A DNA stretch of 64,000 nucleotides from Paraspadella gotoi (taxonomy: Eukaryota; Chaetognatha): assembly GCA_051294375.1 (NCBI GenBank), contig CM119267.1, forward strand, positions 8,102,683 through 8,166,682. Reading direction: 5' to 3'. Every line of letters begins with the position of its first letter. The first letter of the stretch is position 1. The notes beneath the pieces are model-generated. The model was given only the letters and a program-made list of their open reading frames with translations. It was not told the DNA's origin and did not search any database. Below, piece by piece: positions 59,002-64,000 of the stretch. A program made the position numbers and the translations under genes.

Positions 59002-62000
59002 TTAGCTAACTAATTCGGCCTTATCCCCGTCTCCGTCGGACAAGGAGGACATGATGGCCTCGAAATGTCTCTTCCCGTCCAGAAACATCATGTATTCGGC
59101 GTAAGTCTTGGGCATCACTACAGGAACGCGTTCGTCTTGCTGCGTGGAGAAAGTGAAGTAGAAGATGTTGCTCGTTTCTGATTTCGCCTCCGTCGGTTGA
59201 CTCACTTCCGCGTGAACTCTGATCTGCATGTAGGAGTTCTTTTTTTTTTTTTTGGAGGGGGGGGGGAGAATTTAGGAAAGTCAATCTTTCGTAAGGCTCG
59301 GATAAGTTATCAGTTGATAATATTAATATATTATAGTAGAGCATTTTTTATTTTTACTTAGAGACATTGTATTGAGACTTCCTTAGCTTCGATTATAAAT
59401 TTGTCAACAAACGATTTGTTTTTTTATTTGGGGAAAAAAGTACACGTTTCGACTCGTGTTGCGATCCTTCATAGTGAATTTTTACTTAAAAATTGTGAGA
59501 GTTTAAAAAGTAGTTTTGCAAACTGATATTGTATATATGTCAGTTGGTTTCTTGTCTTGCCTTGTCTCCTGCCTCTCCAAACTGATACTGTATGTCAGTT
59601 GGTCTTTCGTCTTGTCTTGTCGTGTCTATTCTTGTCCCTAGCCTCTCCAAACTGATATTGTATGAAATTGGTACGACCAATATAAAAATTATCCATTCAT
59701 TTAATAAATAAGCTATTTTACCCCTGACTTTGGACAGGCTTTGGTGGTTTAAGGCCTCCATCACTCTTACTCTTAATGTCGGTTGATCTCTCTTGTCTTA
59801 TCTCTCGCCCAATTCCAAACCTTCGTGAAGACGATGACGCTGGAAAGGAAGAGGAGTGTGCCGATCTCGACGGGACGTTGGAAGACGATGTCGTCGATGG
59901 CGATCATGACCGGAAGCTTCTTCGCGTAGCGGACGGCGTTCGTCCACGCCAGCTCGAAGGCTTGACCCATCAAGTAACCGCCGAATATTTTGTTGTATAG
60001 GTTACGGTTCTGAAAAAAAAAAATATTTGTTATTATTCTTCTGATTATTACGTTCTTCAGCGGCCATTGGTTCAGGAGGCAAGTCATTCCGGGGTTTTAG
60101 CCTGATGGCCACTTCGCAGTTAAAACGGACGGGGCGCTAAATCTGCCTGTAACATGGTGTTACAGCATGATTAGAAACAAAGGGACTATTTATATTGAAC
60201 GGTTCTGTCACAAACTCATAACAATTATTTCTGTCTTTTCTGTTAAATTTTCTCAGCAGAAATAAAAATCAAGAGCCAAAATTTGGTATTGCTGTGCAAT
60301 TGTATTTGCGATGACTCGCTTGTGGATGGTTGATGAGGACGTTTTTGAGCATCGTCGAGTGCATCCAGACAGAATTCTCCGGTTTGTATCGAACGCTGAA
60401 CATCTTCGACTTTTCGTCCATCGTTTCCAGGAACATCGAGTGGATGAGTCGCGATTCTTCGGCCGATGGTGACTCCTTATCCGAGAAATGGAAAAGTAAT
60501 TGCTGTTGGTAAAATTACTGTCATCTTCGTCTTTGCTTTTTTGTATGCGCTCGTATTAAAACAGAGCTTTACTTCCTTCAACGTTAAAAATGACATTTAA
60601 CCGTCCGATTCTTTCGAAACTTTCCATTTGCCTTACCTTGAACAGTGACTTAATTCCCTCTCTATGCCTCAAGATCTGTCGGCGCTCCCCCTCCAAGAAA
60701 ATGAGTTCCTCGTCTTTGCCCTCGGGTCGAAGCGGCGCGACAAAGGCCGACCCTCGGTTGAAGGGATCACGCGCCACCATAAGGAAACGCGCCTCTAGCG
60801 TCGTCTCGAATCTTTGCTTGGATGACTGTTGATCACAAGGGCGTCATCCCAATCCATCATCCTATTTCGATTCACACTGCGCGGACCTACTTGCTGCTGT
60901 TGCTGCATTTGCATCGTCACTTCCATCGAGGACCGTCCGACCCACGAAACGTAACCGATGATTTTAATGTCCATATCGGAACGAATAGTTCTTCGCTTCA
61001 AGATGATTTCGTCTACCATTGCGGTGACAATCACTAGAGGAGACTTGTAATCATGGACTTCGTCTGTGAAGGAGGTTGTGAAATGTGAATGTTATAATGG
61101 TTCTAGAGAAAAGGTTTTATTACAACAACGATAATATTTTACAAATAAAATATACATTTTCGACTTGTTTCTTTTTACGCGGCTGAAGACTTGTGTTGTA
61201 ATAAAAATCGTAACAAAATAAGTTTCTCTAATCGCAAAACACAACGAAAAGAGAGGATACTAAACGATATATTGATTTTGAGGCGACTTACTACCGGTCT
61301 CTCTCTTTAAACCCTTTCTCTCTCCTCTTTCTCCGAGCCGGTCAATCCACAAGGTCCTTTTACCCTAGCTTTGGCAATGAACTTAGATTGACCGGACACA
61401 GTAATAGGGCCGAGGAGACCGTAAGGTCAAGTTGGTCCGGGCGATGATAAAAGTGGATCAGGAGAGAGCTCGTCTTACTCTTTTTCTACTTCTCTTACAT
61501 CGTCACAATTCTCAACTTCTACTTACTTTTATTATTACTATTTTTACCGCCTTCTACAATTTCAAAATTAGTATTAAAAACAAGGAACGGCAGCTAGAAA
61601 TTATAACAGACAATTCAATTAAATCAGTGGATAAGATAATCCACCTAACAACGCGACCCCATACTGCCTTACATACTCATTTTGTTGTGCATGTAAGCGA
61701 CCCAAACGGCGAGCGTGTCCAAATCCTCCAAGATTTTCCCGAATCTCACGGAAAACATAAAGTTGATGTATTTTTCCCTGATTTTCTCGTCGGAGAGTCT
61801 GACCCAGGCCACTTGCAGTCCCTCCCCAAGCGTCTTGTCGTGCATGTCCCCTTGCGACTTGGACAACAGGCCCAAGAGCTTCTCCCGGTTGCCTTGATCT
61901 TCGGCAAAGTTCGTGGCTCCGACGATATCGGCCAAGCGACCCGTCAACTCCGCCATCTCGAAGGAGGGCGCGTTGGGCGGCGGAGAGAGAATGGGCGTGG

Positions 62001-62109
62001 CCTTGCGAGCTGGCGGTTCGTAGGGCGGAGGCTTGGAGCACAGCGTCCGGGCAAAGTCTTGGGCTACGTGTTTAGGAAGGAACGCGCGTGAAAAGATTCT
62101 CGTGGTCAT
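59002..62109 (-). CDS. ACOT9: Acyl-CoA thioesterase 9, mitochondrial
   Basis: It hydrolyses acyl-CoA to free acid and CoA in mitochondria; the family has two HotDog domains in tandem. Six exons on the minus strand: 61677-62109, 60891-61063, 60637-60825, 60320-60502, 59821-60009 and 59002-59238. They total 1404 nt, or 467 residues plus TAA, and every junction keeps frame. The ATG at 62109 opens an Arg-rich stretch without acidic residues for ~17 positions, a likely mitochondrial presequence. Family signatures in order: RFGKILEDLDTLAVW at ~126, then YMHNKM; VSWVGRSSMEV near 180-190; MVARDPFNRG near 219; LYNKIFGGYLMGQAFELAW from ~330; DDIVFQRPVEIGTLLFLSS near 360-380; and PKTYAEYMMFLDGKRHF near 428-444. 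Length and order agree with animal ACOT9 (about 440 aa). Intron 4 (60010-60319) appears to use a GC donor (CAA|GCGAGT). Other donors are GT and all acceptors AG; the shortest intron is 65 nt (60826-60890). No frame break is seen. Confidence 0.95.
59519..59680. repeat. ~60-70-bp tandem repeat in the last ACOT9 intron
   Basis: Units beginning AAACTGATATTGTATG start at about 59519, 59579 and 59649; the first two continue into a TTGTCTTGTCTTG-rich stretch and end in GCCTCTCC. Two full units and one partial unit are visible. A related GTCGGTTGATCTCTCTTGTC stretch lies near 59778. Confidence 0.8.
60148..60166. other. Perfect hairpin in ACOT9 intron 4
   Basis: CTGTAACA-TGG-TGTTACAG is an 8-bp perfect inverted repeat with a 3-base loop. 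Together with the GC-richer neighbourhood (60090-60145), it may be the remnant of a small element. Its function is unknown. Confidence 0.6.
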
Positions 62110-64000
62110 TTTCGAAAATTAAGACGGATTCTTTTTTTTTTCGTAATGGGCGGTTCATTGAATATCGACTCGTATTAAGATCCTAATTTAGAACGTCATT
62201 ACTTAACCAATTACCAAAGTAAAATAAGTTAATTAACTAAAAAAAAATGCTAAAATATAGATTCGATTGATAATAAAAAGCTGTGGCCAATACACCTTTA
62301 CCGACGTAGAAGTTTCCGGCTGCAGATAACGACGACCCCCTGTCGATCCCTGCCACAGTTTTTTCGAAGCGGCGAAAACGGCCACGTCGAAAAAAAGCGA
62401 TTCGGGGGAAGAGACTGCATTTTATTGGGTTTTAAAAACCCAGAATTGGTCGCTCCTTTTTAATTCTTTATGGTAACAGCCGGGTTGCCTGTGATGCCCA
62501 TTGGGGTGGGGCGTCTCACTGTTGACTTCGGAGGCTTCCGACCCTCAGTGACGCCTCCAGTCACTGGCGCGGTTACCCTTCGACGGTCTCGCTTTGCCAA
62601 CGCAGAGGGAAGTCGTTACGACTGTGGATGGAACACTACGCCTGGGATGGTGTGTTACCCCTCTGAGCCAATAGATTTGGATGTAGGACGTGAGGCGGTG
62701 TGAATATACCGCCACGTCTTTTCGTTATTTGCTATTTTTAATTTTTTTTATAGTTTACAATAGCAATGATTTGTTCGTTGTGTTTGGATTCCGTTAGAGC
62801 ATTAGTTTAATTAGCAGTTATTGACTTCGTTGTTAAATGTCATCACCGCCATAATAATGTATTTTTTTAATTGTTATCTTAACATCTCTCCCCTTTTATT
62901 TTTCCCCGAATGATTGTCCCCGTTCCGTTATCTTCGTTTTATTTGTTTGCATCATGAATAACCAATGACAACAAACGTATTCGTGCGTCGTGCATCGTGA
63001 CAAAGTTGCATCTTTATCTCCAAGTTAACTTCGTCATAGTAGTTTGAAAGTACACTACCTGCAGCCACTCGGATGCCACATCTCTCCCTAGACAAAATAC
63101 CAATCGTATGAAGGCCGTGACGCTGCGTCACGGATCTCAATAATAGCGCCGCCTCAAAGATATAAGGGATGCAGCAACCTCACGTATGTAATTGGACAAA
63201 CGGCGTTCGAGATCCCCGTCATCCTGAGACGGTCGCCGCGTGAAATCGACAAACGCCTTTTCATTTTCCCCGACGTCGATAAAAAACGTCGTAAACGAGT
63301 ATTTTATGGCGCGAGATTCGATAAAATGAAATAAATAAAAAGAGAAAACTGTAAACGAGCGACGTTCTTTCTTCTTTGTCCATCGTCCTCGTCAGCCCGT
63401 AATTACGCGCCATGTTAATTCCTTTCGATCGGAAATTATTAAATTTATGCATGGCCGTGTTAATCTTTTTCGCCAAGAAACGCCGTTGGCTTTTCTCTCT
63501 TTCTGCTTTTCTTTTTTCTGTTTTTTTTTTCTTATCACCTCTTTCCTTTTTTTTTCCTTTGCCTCCCTTTCAAGACGCCCGAACTCGCTCTGTGAAAAGA
63601 GATTAAGATTAATTTTTGTCTCCTCGTTTTGTTCTCGTTTCTCGATTCTTTTAATACGGAATGTCATATCAGAGACCGGGAGAAAAAGTATTTGTTGGTT
63701 CATGTCTACTCCCCGCCGTGTTTCCGTTTATTTGTAAAGAAAGGGAAAATATGTGCATTGTGCGCGTGCAACTATTCTGTAGAACGCCACTTCAAGCATC
63801 CAATTATCAATCGACTGCGTGCGGCCTCCTAAAACGATTTTCAAACCAGACGCGAATCGAGAGCGCGCGTACATTTTTAATTCAACGATCAACTTATGAA
63901 AAGAGCCAATCAACTGCTTTTCTTTTTTCATTTCGCTTTTTTTTTCTCTCTAATTTTTTTTCCGGCTTATCTACTTGATATTCTGTCTCCCTCCTTAGCT
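62110..64000. other. Upstream region of ACOT9, no gene recognised
   Basis: This should include the ACOT9 promoter and 5' untranslated region just right of 62109, but no TATA or initiator motif can be assigned with confidence. A GC-richer block at about 62468-62730 ends in a hairpin (62687-62718) and may be a small repeat element. 63475-63580 is pyrimidine-rich. A 67-codon frame at 63629-63832 contains a CxxC...H...H arrangement but is too short and unsupported to call. Confidence 0.45.
62687..62718. other. Imperfect hairpin at end of a GC-rich block
   Basis: GACGTGAGGCGGT and ACCGCCACGTC form an inverted repeat with an 8-base loop and a two-base mismatch. It sits at the right edge of a GC-richer ~260-bp block (62468-62730), as a transposon or SINE end might. 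Confidence 0.5.

Overview
This window is eukaryotic and almost certainly from an invertebrate animal. Two conserved animal genes are split by short spliceosomal introns. The non-coding DNA is dominated by (GA)n/(CT)n and (GAC/GTC)n microsatellites. It is a draft scaffold: six N runs are exactly 25 bases, which looks like a fixed scaffolding gap, and other N runs vary in size, many beside (GA)n/(CT)n repeats. I cannot name the species; an arthropod-like genome is only a guess.

Layout. 1-252 is flank. 253-7253 is an LTR retrotransposon on the + strand, with near-identical LTRs but a broken interior. 7254-31019 is gene-poor, repeat-rich DNA. It includes a ~1.9 kb direct duplication across a 25-N gap (8172-10080 and 10106-12118), a 21-bp minisatellite (17765-17833) and an extreme 1.6-kb T-rich block with very little C (20531-22170). 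31020-50582 is a maze of direct and inverted copies of one ~8 kb locus: a fold-back at 31020-33040, copy 1 at 33045-40028, an inverted piece at 40086-41369, a partial third copy at 41395-42816 and a full second copy at 43757-50582. Parts of the second copy carry a striking excess of C. I recognise no gene there.

The right end holds the real genes, both on the minus strand. The first is a five-exon sn1-specific diacylglycerol lipase beta (DAGLB; 51116-54453), with the GHSLG nucleophile motif and the membrane-spanning N-terminus. The second is a six-exon mitochondrial acyl-CoA thioesterase 9 (ACOT9; 59002-62109, 467 aa), whose splice phases are fully consistent and which has one apparent GC-AG intron. 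Between them lies a truncated head-to-head inverted copy of DAGLB exon 1, intron 1 and the start of exon 2 (55069-56256), with a ~256-bp SINE-like insertion in its upstream flank.

Both enzymes handle acyl lipids (DAGLB releases 2-acylglycerol from diacylglycerol; ACOT9 hydrolyses acyl-CoA in mitochondria), but their adjacency need not mean functional linkage. I found no convincing new biological system. The strongest unusual signals are structural: GA/CT-mediated fold-backs and duplications that look like assembly products, a C-biased error signature, frame breaks in DAGLB that the second copy partly repairs, and an apparent loss of the canonical catalytic His position in DAGLB.
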